From the NCBI GenBank assembly GCA_004124295.1, contig SCKI01000004.1, forward strand, positions 79,790-143,789: a DNA stretch of 64,000 bases. The letters run 5' to 3'. Positions 8,394 to 17,665 of this stretch are shown piece after piece. Every line of letters starts with the position of its first letter. The first letter of the stretch is position 1. A program made the position numbers and the translations under genes. The notes beneath the pieces are model-generated. The model worked only from the letters and a program-made list of their open reading frames with translations, had not been told where the DNA came from and did not search any database. The DNA is from Fidelibacterota bacterium. Lineage in GTDB: Bacteria > Fidelibacterota > Marinisomatia > SCGC-AAA003-L08 > TS1B11.

Positions 8394-9833
8394 ATGATCA
8401 CCAGACGCACTCTTTTCATTGCCATCCTTTCACTGGCCGTCCCCCTAGCGGCCCAGTCCGTCGACACGACGCCGGTCCGCACCTTTGAGAGGCCTAAGAG
8501 TTCGCCCCGATATAGTTCGGTCCTATCCGTGGCCTTTTCCCCCGATGGCCGCACATTGGCAACCGGATTCAAGGATAACACCGCGATGTTGTGGGACGTC
8601 GCCACCGGCCGGGAGGTCCGCATCTTTAGGGGGTATAAATATGGTTACCGATCCGTAGCCTTTTCTCCCGATGGCCGCACACTGGCAACCGGGTCCAAAG
8701 ATAACACCGCGATATTGTGGGACGTTGCCACCGGCCGGTTGGTCCGCACCTTTAGATTGCACAAATATGGTGTCTACGCCGTATCCTTTTCTCCCGATGG
8801 CCGATACTTGGCAACCGGGTCCAAAGATAACACAGCGATGTTGTGGGACGTTGCCACCGGCCGGGAGGTCCACACCTTCCGGGGGCATAAATATAACGTC
8901 CTCTCCGTGTCCTTTTCACCCGACGGCCGCACCCTGGCAACCGGATCCGGTGACAAAACGGCCAAGTTTTGGGATGTTGCCACCGGTCGGGAGATACGCA
9001 CCTTCCAGGGGCATAGTAAGTCAGTCCATTCCGTGGCCTTTTCCCCCGATGGCCGCACCCTGGCAACCGGCTCCGGAGACAACACGGCCAAGTTGTGGGA
9101 TGTTGCCACCGGCCGGGAAGTCAACACCTTCCAGGGACATGATAAATCGGTCTATTCCGTGGCCTTCTCCCCCGATGGCCGCACCCTGGCCACCGGGTCC
9201 AAAGATAACACCGCCAGGTTGTGGGACATTGCCACCGGCCTGGTGGTCCGCATATTTAGAGGGCACAAATATGGTGTCTACTCCGTGTCCTATGCTCCCG
9301 ATGGCCGCACACTGGCCACCGGATCCGGTGATAAAACGGCGAAGTTGTGGGATATCTCTGACATAGTGTTGCCGCTACTCGCGGGGTCAAATATTGGGAC
9401 GGTATCGCCACCAGCGGGTGATGTCAGCAGTTTGCCGTCCATCGCTATCCTTGATTTTGAGGGCATCGGTGTTTCGACCCCGGAAGCTCGAGTGCTCACC
9501 AACCGGGTTGGCACGCATCTCGTTCAACTGGGGCGCTATCAGGTTATCGAACGGGGGGAAATGGAGCAGATCCTCAAGGAGCAGGAGTTTCAGCTCACCG
9601 GTTGCACCACCGACGAATGCGCGGTTGAAATCGGGCAACTTATCGGCGCCCAGCAGATGCTGGCCGGGTCGATTGGAAAGTTCGGACCGGTTTACACTAT
9701 TGACATGAAAATCATTGACGTAGAGACAGGGCGGGTGCTGCGCACGACTTCCTACGACACCGAAGGGTCGATCAGTCTCCTGCTCACCGAGGGGGTGGCC
9801 GTAATGGTAAGGCGAATTGCTGGTCTGGATTAG
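8394..9833 (+). CDS. Secreted seven-blade WD40 protein fused to a CsgG/FlgO-like domain
   Basis: A 479-residue protein with a signal peptide ([22 protein letters not shown]). Residues about 42-330 are seven WD40 repeats of exactly 42 residues ([28 protein letters not shown]), enough for one closed propeller. Residues about 345-479 match a CsgG/FlgO-like domain ([60 protein letters not shown]), also found in the protein at 25477-26247. Family knowledge places such domains in the periplasm or outer membrane. The propeller probably binds a partner or envelope component. The ATG start directly precedes the signal peptide. The repeats are nearly identical at DNA level, which implies recent expansion or gene conversion. 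It appears monocistronic. Confidence 0.88.
   Translation: [479 protein letters not shown]
8529..9352 (+). repeat. 126-bp tandem coding repeats (WD40 blades)
   Basis: Seven head-to-tail units of 126 bp within the WD40-CsgG gene. The phrase GATGGCCGCAC(A/C)(C/T)TGGC recurs in nearly every unit at that spacing. The fixed length and high nucleotide identity point to recent duplication rather than an old propeller. Confidence 0.85.
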
Positions 9834-10269
9834 GCGACTCGGGCGGTGGAGGCAGTTGGCCGTTGATGGAGGGCAGGGTGTTATTGTTCCGCGCATCCGG
9901 TCCCTGAAAAGGTGATGGCTTCCGGCCAGCATGATTCTCTCCCAAAATCTGGTCCCCCGCCCCCCCACTTTTCCTGCCCCAGCTCAGGCATCAAGCGGCG
10001 GCTGCATAAGGGAATCGAGCACTTCGGAGAATCCGGGATGGGTGGAAAATCCCGGAACCGGTGACGCCAGATAGCGTAATACAGACACATTTGCCCGCTG
10101 GCCGGGCTGCGCGAAACCATCTTGGAGAGCAGGCCAGTCCGTAATAATTTGCTGTAAATTCTTTATGGTCACGAATAATTTCGAAGCCGGATAATTTTAT
10201 CACTCGCATAAGAGACCATTACGAGCTTTTATCCTGGTCCGGATATTAATTTTTATTCAGGACTTGATT
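9834..10269. other. Intergenic region, no gene recognised
   Basis: A 436-bp gap. The first two thirds are GC-rich and hold only short minus-strand frames with no recognisable protein. The last 130 bp before the export gene are AT-rich and probably contain its promoter, though no clear -35/-10 pair could be assigned. AGGA at 7 bases before the ATG at 10270 is a good ribosome site. Confidence 0.5.
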
Positions 10270-12159
10270 ATGAACTTGCCGCAGAAAATACTAATCGCCA
10301 GCATCTGTTCCGGGCCGCTTATTGGGTCGCTTTTGGGCCAATCTCTCCAGGATTTGCAAAGACTGCAAAGGGAGTTTGAAGCCTCCCGAAATATTTTGAA
10401 AGCGGGCCCGGAAATAAGGGAGATGATTGATAGCGAAGTCCCCAGCCTGGAGAGCCTGACAATCGGCCGCCCCTCGCTGAAAGTGGACTCGATTGGTTAT
10501 TTCGGCTATCAATTTTTCAATAATCGCACGAGGCTGAAGCTCTGGGAAAACCTGCCCCTGCCAGCTGACTATCGCCTTGGCGCCGGCGACGAAATCATCA
10601 TTTCCCTCTGGGGGGAATCCCAGTACCGTAATGCCCATGTGATCAATCGTGGCGGCAACATCTACATTGATAAGGTGGGCCTGGTACCCCTTACCGGCAA
10701 GACCATCGGGGAAGCCACTGATTACCTGAAGCGCCATTTCGGGCAGGTCTATGCGACCTTACGCAATCCTAACCCGACCACTTTTATCGATGTTGCCATC
10801 GGCAACCTTAAGATGATCAACGTTTCGTTCATTGGGGAAGTCAATCAACCGGGAATACATGCCCTGCATCCGTTCTCCAGGGTCACGACCGGTCTGATCC
10901 AGGCCGGCGGGATTGCCCTGTCAGGATCCTTGCGGTCACTGCAGGTGATTCGCGATGGGCAGTTGGTCACCACCGTTGACCTGTACGCTTACCTTCTGCA
11001 GGGGGAGGGGACCGCTGATCTGCAGCTCCGGGACCAGGATATCGTCTATATCCCACTGCGCCAGTCGACCGTAACCATCAGTGGCGAGGTGCATCGTCCC
11101 GCCATATACGAGGCTCTGCCGGGTGAGGACATCGGCACTATGCTCGCCTACAGCGGATTCATCAAGCCGTTGGCCGGCATGCTGGCGGAAATACAGCGGG
11201 TTGTCCCGCCGGAATTTCGGGCCACGGATGATGACGCATTCTTTACCCTGTACGTGACACTCGATAAAATCAAGGATGTCGCGAGCCAGGATGGGGATAA
11301 GATCATCGTGCAGACAGTCCTTCCTGCGGCGAAGGAAGTCTATGTTTACGGCCAGGTGAAACGTCCCGGAAAATTCAGCTACCAGGATTCCATGCGTGTT
11401 CTCGATCTGCTTAGAATGGCCGGCGGCATTGATGATGAGAGTTTTTGGAAAACGGTCTATACCGAGAAGGCCGAACTTATCCGCCGCGATATGAATAATG
11501 AATACGCCCTGACCTTACCCATAAATCTCATGGCATTGAAGGCCGGCGATGACTCCCAAAATCTTATGCTGCAGAACTTTGACCAGCTCGTCATCCGGTC
11601 AAACCCCTACAATGATGCGCCCAAGAATGTGATTATAGTCGGTGAAATAAATGTACCCGGGGTTTACGTCATTCAGGAAGACAATGAGACACTGGAGAAT
11701 TTATTTGCCAGGGCCGGGGGATTTACGACACGGGTTTTCGAGCCAGGTATCCGCATGCACCGGGGCGGGGAGCGGGTCATTCTGCGGGATTACTCCATTG
11801 CGGTGAACCACGGCGACAGTGTTTTCGTACCCATCCACCCGGGGGTAGTCCGGGTGATCGGCGAAGTCTACACGCCCGGCTTGATCCACTTCCGCGGCGA
11901 CATGAGCATGTGGGATTACATCGAGAGCGCCGGCGGGATCACCCTGGAGGCCAAACCCAACGCCATTTCCGTCGAATACGCCAATGGCGATGTCAGGATC
12001 AGAAAATTTCTGTATTCCCCCAAGATCGAGGAAGGAGCAACGATCGTTATCCACCGGGACCAGGAGAACCCCCCCTTCGATCCTACCGCTTTTCTCACCA
12101 GTCTCACCTCGGTCATTGGCTCCATCGCCACGGTGGTCATTATTCTGTCCACAAGGTAG
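10270..12159 (+). CDS. SLBB-domain polysaccharide export protein (Wza/OtnA-like)
   Basis: A 629-residue protein from the ATG at 10270, preceded by AGGA with a 7-base gap and followed by a signal peptide (MNLPQKILIASICSG...). Residues about 95-185 are the Poly_export domain (DYRLGAGDEIIISLWGE, GNIYIDKVGLVPLTGKTIGEA, ATLRNPNPTTFIDVAI). Several SLBB (soluble ligand-binding beta-grasp) units follow (VSFIGEVNQPGIHALH, VTISGEVHRPAIYEAL, VYVYGQVKRPGKFSYQD, VIIVGEINVPGVYVIQED, VRVIGEVYTPGLIHFRG). A hydrophobic segment ends the chain (SVIGSIATVVIILS). This matches outer-membrane/periplasmic exporters of capsule or exopolysaccharide, in the long multi-SLBB form common in Bacteroidota relatives. No lipobox cysteine is seen. 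No Wzc kinase or glycosyltransferase genes are adjacent. Confidence 0.9.
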   Translation: MNLPQKILIASICSGPLIGSLLGQSLQDLQRLQREFEASRNILKAGPEIREMIDSEVPSLESLTIGRPSLKVDSIGYFGYQFFNNRTRLKLWENLPLPADYRLGAGDEIIISLWGESQYRNAHVINRGGNIYIDKVGLVPLTGKTIGEATDYLKRHFGQVYATLRNPNPTTFIDVAIGNLKMINVSFIGEVNQPGIHALHPFSRVTTGLIQAGGIALSGSLRSLQVIRDGQLVTTVDLYAYLLQGEGTADLQLRDQDIVYIPLRQSTVTISGEVHRPAIYEALPGEDIGTMLAYSGFIKPLAGMLAEIQRVVPPEFRATDDDAFFTLYVTLDKIKDVASQDGDKIIVQTVLPAAKEVYVYGQVKRPGKFSYQDSMRVLDLLRMAGGIDDESFWKTVYTEKAELIRRDMNNEYALTLPINLMALKAGDDSQNLMLQNFDQLVIRSNPYNDAPKNVIIVGEINVPGVYVIQEDNETLENLFARAGGFTTRVFEPGIRMHRGGERVILRDYSIAVNHGDSVFVPIHPGVVRVIGEVYTPGLIHFRGDMSMWDYIESAGGITLEAKPNAISVEYANGDVRIRKFLYSPKIEEGATIVIHRDQENPPFDPTAFLTSLTSVIGSIATVVIILSTR

Positions 12160-12312
12160 GTCGTTCGGCGCCGGCCCGGCCGCTGCCCGCCGGTCGTTGC
12201 GGCTTGGGGCGCTGGCCATCCCTGGCGCCAGCTCCAGCGGAGAGTTCCCTACAATTCCACACAATCTTCATTAAGCAATCATCTGCCGAAGCCAAATTTT
12301 GCAGGGTAAAAC

Positions 12313-13599
12313 GTGCCCCTGAATCCCATGCAACCGATCGCCACCATACGCCCCAAATCGAATCTCGCCGCCCTCCATCATCTGGGGATAACCCATCAGG
12401 AGTTCAGCATGGGTGTGCGCGGCCGGTACGCCCTCCCGGCCAGCGGCATCGGCAGACTGTATAAGGCCGTCCGGGGACTCGAGGGGGTGCGCGGGTGCCT
12501 CATCATTTCGACCTGCAACCGGACTGAATTCATCGTCGACGGCGGAGATTTCCAGGACCTGCGGGAGTTATTGCAGAGCCACTACGGAATCGACGCGGAT
12601 ACCCGGGCCGCCCATTTCCGCGAAAGGGCCGGCTGGGACGTGGTCAGGCATGTTTTCAGACTGGCCTGCGGACTCGAGTCGATGATCCTGGGCGAATCCC
12701 AGATCGTCGGGCAGATCAAGCAGTCGCTGGCCCTTAGCCGGCAGGCGGAAGCCCTTTCGCCGTTGCTGGTCAAAGTCTGCCAGTCGGGCTTCAAGGCCGG
12801 CAAGCTGGTCCGTACCGAAACAGGGCTCTCCACTGGCGCCGCCTCGGTAGCCTACACCGCCCTCATAATGGCCCGGGAATATTTCGATGGCCTGTCTGAT
12901 CTCTCGGCCCTGGTGATCGGCACCGGCGACATGGGCCGGGACGTGGTCTACAACCTGCGCGAGAAAGGGCTGGGCCGGATCACGGTGATGAACCGCACCA
13001 ATGACAACGCCGCCCAGTTTGCCCCGCTGGTGGGGGGCACATTCAAGCCCTACAGCGAGATGGCGGCCGAAATCCCGCGGCACGACATCATCATCACCTG
13101 CACCGCTGCCGGAAAAGCGATCATTGCGGCCGGTCAACTGGCTGGGGAGGCCACCCGGCAGCAGCTTTTCCTTGATCTCTCCCTGCCGGCCAACGTCGAG
13201 CGGCGGGTTGGCGATCTGCCCCATGTCAAACGCATCGACCTGGACATGATCCAGACCCACATCGGCTCGCGCATGGTGGCCCGGGAGCAGGAAGTTCCCA
13301 AAGCCGAAGCCATCGTTTCAAGTGAACTGCTCGATTTCCAGTACCGCCAGATCATGGATATCGCCTCGCCGGCCATCGTCAATCTGCAGGCCGACTACGA
13401 AACCATCCGCCAGGATGAACTGCTGCGGCTGTCGGGCGAGGTGCGCGAGGAACTGTTGCCGTTGCTGGATGCCCTGAGTCAACGGCTGGTCAAGAGGCTC
13501 GCCGTGAGGCCGTTGAAAATCTTCCGCGAGCACGCTGAGGCCAATACCCTCGCCATGGAAGAGGTCCTCGATGGCGCCCGCGCCGCCAGCCCTGACTGA
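12313..13599 (+). CDS. hemA: Glutamyl-tRNA reductase
   Basis: First enzyme of the C5 haem pathway: NADPH-dependent reduction of glutamyl-tRNA to glutamate-1-semialdehyde in the cytosol. The 428-residue length is normal. The catalytic cysteine lies in IISTCNRTEF (C68 from the GTG start), GESQIVGQIKQS follows at 127-137, and the NADPH-binding motif VIGTGDMGRD is near 201-210. The GTG at 12313 has AGGG 6 bases upstream and is preferred; an in-frame ATG at 12328 is the alternative. It is first in a ten-gene operon running to 23181, and its 3' end overlaps hemC by 29 bp. No regulatory element was recognised in the 153-bp gap upstream. Confidence 0.97.
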   Translation: MPLNPMQPIATIRPKSNLAALHHLGITHQEFSMGVRGRYALPASGIGRLYKAVRGLEGVRGCLIISTCNRTEFIVDGGDFQDLRELLQSHYGIDADTRAAHFRERAGWDVVRHVFRLACGLESMILGESQIVGQIKQSLALSRQAEALSPLLVKVCQSGFKAGKLVRTETGLSTGAASVAYTALIMAREYFDGLSDLSALVIGTGDMGRDVVYNLREKGLGRITVMNRTNDNAAQFAPLVGGTFKPYSEMAAEIPRHDIIITCTAAGKAIIAAGQLAGEATRQQLFLDLSLPANVERRVGDLPHVKRIDLDMIQTHIGSRMVAREQEVPKAEAIVSSELLDFQYRQIMDIASPAIVNLQADYETIRQDELLRLSGEVREELLPLLDALSQRLVKRLAVRPLKIFREHAEANTLAMEEVLDGARAASPD

Positions 13600-14497
13600 C
13601 CTGCGCCTCGGTACCCGGCAAAGCCCCCTCGCCCTGGCCCAGACCGATCTGGTCAAGGAAGCCCTCTCTGCCCGCTATCCCCGGCTCAATCTGCACACTA
13701 TACCTATCACGACCCGGGGCGATCGTGACCTGACGACACCTCTGGACAGCCTCCCTTCCACGGGCTACTTCACCAAGGAGCTTGAGGCGGCCCTGCTGGA
13801 TGAGCGCATCGATGTGGCGGTCCATTCGCTCAAGGACCTGGCTGCCCGGACACCCGACCCTTTCAGCCTGGGGGCCGTTTTGCCCCGCGGTCCGGCCCGG
13901 GATGTGCTGGTGCTGCATCCCCGGCATGGGTCGCTGGCGGATCTGCCGGACCGGGCGCTGATTCTCACCGGATCGGTACGCCGGGCCCGTCTGCTGCAGC
14001 GTGTCCTGCCGGGCTGTGAAACGCGGCCGCTACGGGGCAATATCCAGACGCGGCTGAAAAAACTTGTCGAGGAGAATGCCGATGCGCTGGTGATGGCCGA
14101 AGCGGCCTTGCGGCGTCTGGGTCTGGAAGACAAGCGTACGGTCCCGCTACCGGTGGAGGAGATCATCCCGGCGCCGGGGCAGGGCGCCATCGGCCTGGAA
14201 ATAATGGCCGGCCGCGCCGATCTGGCGGAGCTGCTTGCGCCTCTGGACGACCCCGCAGCCCGGCAGGCCACCGATATGGAGCGCCACCTGGCAGCCCTGC
14301 TCGAGGCCGGTTGCTCCGTGCCGCTGGGGGCCCACGCCTATGTGGCGCAGGACCAGTGGATATTTCTGGCCGCCTATTATCCCACCGGTGAGGCCGATCC
14401 GCACCTGGGACGGCTGCAGCTGCCCCTGGACGCCGACCCCCGCGAGAGTGCCGAAAAAATGGCCGCCCTGCTGAGGGCCGGGGCGACCGTACCGTGA
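13571..14497 (+). CDS. hemC: Hydroxymethylbilane synthase (porphobilinogen deaminase)
   Basis: Polymerises four porphobilinogens into hydroxymethylbilane. 308 residues, the usual size. Seen motifs are LRLGTRQSPLALAQTDLV at the N-terminus, TTRGDRD, VAVHSLKDL with the catalytic Asp (D89), RRARLLQRVLPGCETRPLRGNIQTRL for substrate acetate/propionate contacts, and EAGCSVPLGAHA with the cysteine that carries the dipyrromethane cofactor (C248). The ATG at 13571 has AGAGG 6 bases upstream and lies inside the end of hemA, so the two are probably translationally coupled. Its stop overlaps the GTG start of hemD by 4 bp. Confidence 0.97.
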   Translation: MAPAPPALTDLRLGTRQSPLALAQTDLVKEALSARYPRLNLHTIPITTRGDRDLTTPLDSLPSTGYFTKELEAALLDERIDVAVHSLKDLAARTPDPFSLGAVLPRGPARDVLVLHPRHGSLADLPDRALILTGSVRRARLLQRVLPGCETRPLRGNIQTRLKKLVEENADALVMAEAALRRLGLEDKRTVPLPVEEIIPAPGQGAIGLEIMAGRADLAELLAPLDDPAARQATDMERHLAALLEAGCSVPLGAHAYVAQDQWIFLAAYYPTGEADPHLGRLQLPLDADPRESAEKMAALLRAGATVP

Positions 14498-15204
14498 ACC
14501 GGCAGCCGGTAATTCTGTGGACGCTCAGCTCCCTGCCCGGGACCGGCGCCGATCTTGGGGGACCGGCGCTGCACCATCTGCCGCTTATCGAGATTGATCT
14601 TTCCGGTGAGGCCCTCAATGCCGTCCGCCTCCGCGCATGCCGCAGCGCCATCGCCACCAGCCGCTGGGCGGTAGCCGCCCTGGCAACGGTGCCGGAGCTG
14701 GCCCGGAGACTGCCCTGGTACGCTGTCGGCGAGGCCACCCGCCAACGGCTTGAGGAGTTGGGCATTGTCGATGTTGCCATCCCGCCCAGGGCCACCCGCC
14801 GTGATCTGGTCGCCTGGTTCGGCCCGCGGCCGCCGGCTGGACCGGTGTTCTTTCCCCACGGAAATCTGGGCGGGGAACAGGTGCTGAAATTTTTCGAGGC
14901 CGAGGGGCTGGAGCACTACAGTCCGGTGGTCTATCAAACGGCGCGCCGTAGCCCGGAGGCGGTGCAGGCGGCGTTGCCGGCCGGCCTGGAGCCGGTGGCC
15001 GTCGTGCTGGGGAGTGCTTCGGCAGCCCGGGCGTGGGCCGAACTGCCGGCGCAATTCTCGGCCAATATCCCCATCGCGTCGCTGGGTCCGTCCACTTCCG
15101 ATGCCTGCCGTCAGGCGGGGCTTGCGGTAGAGTTTGAATCCGTGAGCGGTGACGTGGCAGACCTCATGGCCGTCCTGAAGGATAACCTGGCGCTGAGGGC
15201 ATGA
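14494..15204 (+). CDS. hemD: Uroporphyrinogen-III synthase
   Basis: Closes and inverts ring D of hydroxymethylbilane to give uroporphyrinogen III. HemD is poorly conserved; the call rests on size (236 residues), two similar alpha/beta halves, recognisable segments (AIATSRWAVAALATV, WYAVGEATRQRLEELGI, ...FFPHGNLGGE, VAVVLGSASAARAWAEL, IPIASLGPSTSDACRQAGL) and its position between hemC and hemE. The start is a GTG inside GTGA overlapping the hemC stop. Its own stop overlaps the hemE ATG by 4 bp. Confidence 0.93.
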   Translation: MNRQPVILWTLSSLPGTGADLGGPALHHLPLIEIDLSGEALNAVRLRACRSAIATSRWAVAALATVPELARRLPWYAVGEATRQRLEELGIVDVAIPPRATRRDLVAWFGPRPPAGPVFFPHGNLGGEQVLKFFEAEGLEHYSPVVYQTARRSPEAVQAALPAGLEPVAVVLGSASAARAWAELPAQFSANIPIASLGPSTSDACRQAGLAVEFESVSGDVADLMAVLKDNLALRA

Positions 15205-16238
15205 CCACCCCCGGCAGATTCCTGCAGACCTGCGACCTCCGGCAGACCGACTCCCGCCCGGTCTGGCTGATGCGGCAGGCCGGCCGTTACCTGCCCGAAT
15301 ATCGGCAGATACGAGAGCGGCACAGCTTCAAGGAAATGGTGACCACGCCCGAACTGTGCGCCGAGATCACCCTCCAGCCCATCCGCAGGTACGACCTGGA
15401 CGCGGCCATCATTTTCTCCGATATCCTGGTTCTGCTCGAAGCCCTGGGCGCCCCTTATGAAATTATCGAGGGCCGGGGGCCGGTCCTGGAGCGCACCGTC
15501 CGCTCCGCCGCCGATCTCGACAGTTTGTCTACGGGCGTGGAAGCGGGTGATCTGGACTATGTGTATGAGTCCCTCGGCCTGCTGCGGGCCGAACTGGCGC
15601 CCGAGCTGGCCCTCCTCGGGTTCGCCGGGGCCCCCTGGACACTGGCCTGCTACCTGGTGAGCGGCGGCAGCTCCCAGGACGGCTTCCCGGAGATCATCGG
15701 CCTGTCCAAGGATGAACCGGTCCTGCTGACGAAAATTCTGGAGCGCCTCACCGATGCCGTCATTGCGCACCTCAAGGCCCAGCTGCAGGCCGGGGCCGAT
15801 GCGGTGCAAGTATTTGACTCCTGGGCCGGAATGCTGGGCCGGGAACAGTACCGGGAGCTGGTCCTGCCGCATATGCAGCGTATAGCGGCTGCCCTGGCCG
15901 GCGAGCGGGTGATCTATTTTCTGAAGGGGGCGACGCACTACCTGAGCGCTGCGGAGGCGGCCCAATTCCGCCTGCTGAGCGTGGACCACCAGCGGCCCCT
16001 GTCATACTACCGCGACAAGCTGGGCGGCGATATTGTGCTCCAGGGCAATCTCGATCCGGCAGCCCTGCGCCTCGACCCTGCCGAGCTGGCAGCCGAGACC
16101 CGCAAGGTGCTGGCTGATCACGGCCCGGGACCGGGACATATCTTCAACCTGGGCCACGGCATCACTCCCGACATCCCGCCGGAGCATGTGCAGGTGATGG
16201 TGGAAACGGTCCGCGCCTTCGCCCCGGTGACGGCATGA
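15201..16238 (+). CDS. hemE: Uroporphyrinogen decarboxylase
   Basis: Removes the four acetate carboxyls of uroporphyrinogen III to give coproporphyrinogen III. 345 residues, standard length. Signature blocks are PVWLMRQAGRYLPEYR (substrate-binding Arg residues), IIFSDILV with the essential Asp, GFAGAPWTLACYLVSGGSS, FDSWAGMLG, and a C-terminal GHIFNLGHGITPDIPPEHV. The ATG overlaps the hemD stop (ATGA), and its own stop overlaps the hemN start in the same way. There are no missing key residues and no sign of disruption. Confidence 0.98.
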   Translation: MTTPGRFLQTCDLRQTDSRPVWLMRQAGRYLPEYRQIRERHSFKEMVTTPELCAEITLQPIRRYDLDAAIIFSDILVLLEALGAPYEIIEGRGPVLERTVRSAADLDSLSTGVEAGDLDYVYESLGLLRAELAPELALLGFAGAPWTLACYLVSGGSSQDGFPEIIGLSKDEPVLLTKILERLTDAVIAHLKAQLQAGADAVQVFDSWAGMLGREQYRELVLPHMQRIAAALAGERVIYFLKGATHYLSAAEAAQFRLLSVDHQRPLSYYRDKLGGDIVLQGNLDPAALRLDPAELAAETRKVLADHGPGPGHIFNLGHGITPDIPPEHVQVMVETVRAFAPVTA

Positions 16239-17629
16239 AGCTCGACCTCTCCCTGGCCCGGAAGTACAGCCGCCCCGGTCCCCGCTACACCAGCTACCCG
16301 ACAGCGCCCCACTTCGGGCCGCAGGTGGGCACGGCGCAATACCTGGCCGAGCTCGGCGATCCGCAGGTGCCGGTCACAGCGGATTTTTCCCTCTACGTCC
16401 ATCTGCCCTTCTGCCGTTCGCGGTGCACTTTCTGCGCCTGCAATGTGCTGATAACCAGCCGCCGCGACCAGATCGCCGCCTACCTGGAACTGCTCAAGCA
16501 GGAGATTGACCTGCTGGCCGAGCGTCTGGGCAGCGAGCGGCAGGTTGGCCAGCTGCATTGGGGCGGTGGCACGCCGACCTACCTCACTGCCGGCGAGATA
16601 GAGGACCTCATGGGCCACCTGCGGTCCCGCTTCGCCTTCAGCGAGGATGCTGAAATATCCATCGAGATTGATCCCCGGGAGTTCACCACGGAGCAGGCGG
16701 CCGTGTTGGCCGAGACAGGCTTCAACCGGGCCAGCTGCGGGGTGCAGGATTTTGCCCTGCCGGTACAGGAGGCCATTAACCGGCACCAGTCTTATGAGCT
16801 GACCTATCATGTGCTGGAGAGCCTCCGTTCCCACGGCATCGGGCAGATCAACCTGGACCTGATTTACGGCCTGCCCTACCAGACCGAGGCCAGTTTCAGC
16901 CGCACACTCGATGAGGTGCTGACCTTGCAGCCTGACCGCCTGGCCGTCTACAGCTATGCCTACCTGCCGCACCTGAAAAAGCAGCAGCAACTGATCGACC
17001 CGGAAACCTTGCCGGAGCCGGAGCTGAAACTGGCCCTGCTCTCCCGGACCATTGCCCGCCTCACCGAAAAAGGCGCCCTGGTCTACATCGGGATGGACCA
17101 CTTTGCCCGTCCCGATGACGAGCTGGCCCTGGCGCTGGAAAACGGGGACCTGCAGCGGAATTTCCAGGGCTACAGCACCCGGGCCGGCCTCGACATGTAC
17201 GGTCTGGGCATGACCAGCATCGGGCAGACCCACAACTATTACATCCAGAACCACAAACGGCTGAGCGACTACCGCCGCAGCGTCAACGCGGGACAACTGC
17301 CGGTGGAGCGGGGCGTCAGGCTGACCGCCGAAGACCATCTGCGGCGGCAGGTGATCCATGCCGTCATGTGCCGCTTCGAAATCGACATCCCCGCAATCGA
17401 GGCCCAGCATGGCATCGACTTCCGGCGGCATTTTGCGCGGGAGCTGCCGAACCTGGAACCGTTCGCCGCCGACGGCTTGCTGGTGGACGACGGGGAACGT
17501 ATCCGGGTGACCGAGGCGGGGCGGCTGTTCATCCGCAACATCGCCATGACTTTTGATGCCTATCTCCCCGCTGAACGCGATCGCCCCGGCCGTTCCCAGA
17601 CCACGGCCACCTATTCTGCGACGGTCTGA
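16235..17629 (+). CDS. hemN: Oxygen-independent coproporphyrinogen III oxidase (radical SAM)
   Basis: Radical-SAM enzyme converting coproporphyrinogen III to protoporphyrinogen IX without oxygen. The 464-residue length matches true HemN rather than the shorter HemW. The [4Fe-4S] motif is HLPFCRSRCTFCAC, cysteines at 60, 64 and 67 with the extra C69 typical of HemN. RPGPRYTSYPTAPHF, QLHWGGGTPTYL, EIDPREFT, FNRASCGVQDF and INLDLIYGLPYQT follow. The start overlaps the hemE stop by 4 bp. The oxygen-dependent enzyme is encoded 36 bp downstream, so the cell can perform this step with or without oxygen. Confidence 0.97.
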   Translation: MKLDLSLARKYSRPGPRYTSYPTAPHFGPQVGTAQYLAELGDPQVPVTADFSLYVHLPFCRSRCTFCACNVLITSRRDQIAAYLELLKQEIDLLAERLGSERQVGQLHWGGGTPTYLTAGEIEDLMGHLRSRFAFSEDAEISIEIDPREFTTEQAAVLAETGFNRASCGVQDFALPVQEAINRHQSYELTYHVLESLRSHGIGQINLDLIYGLPYQTEASFSRTLDEVLTLQPDRLAVYSYAYLPHLKKQQQLIDPETLPEPELKLALLSRTIARLTEKGALVYIGMDHFARPDDELALALENGDLQRNFQGYSTRAGLDMYGLGMTSIGQTHNYYIQNHKRLSDYRRSVNAGQLPVERGVRLTAEDHLRRQVIHAVMCRFEIDIPAIEAQHGIDFRRHFARELPNLEPFAADGLLVDDGERIRVTEAGRLFIRNIAMTFDAYLPAERDRPGRSQTTATYSATV

Positions 17630-17665
17630 TGGCCGCCGTTATGCCAGGGATCGGAGGGTAGGTCT

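Noticed and set aside
16118..17431. 437-residue minus-strand frame
   Set aside because: Antisense to hemN; no recognisable motif.
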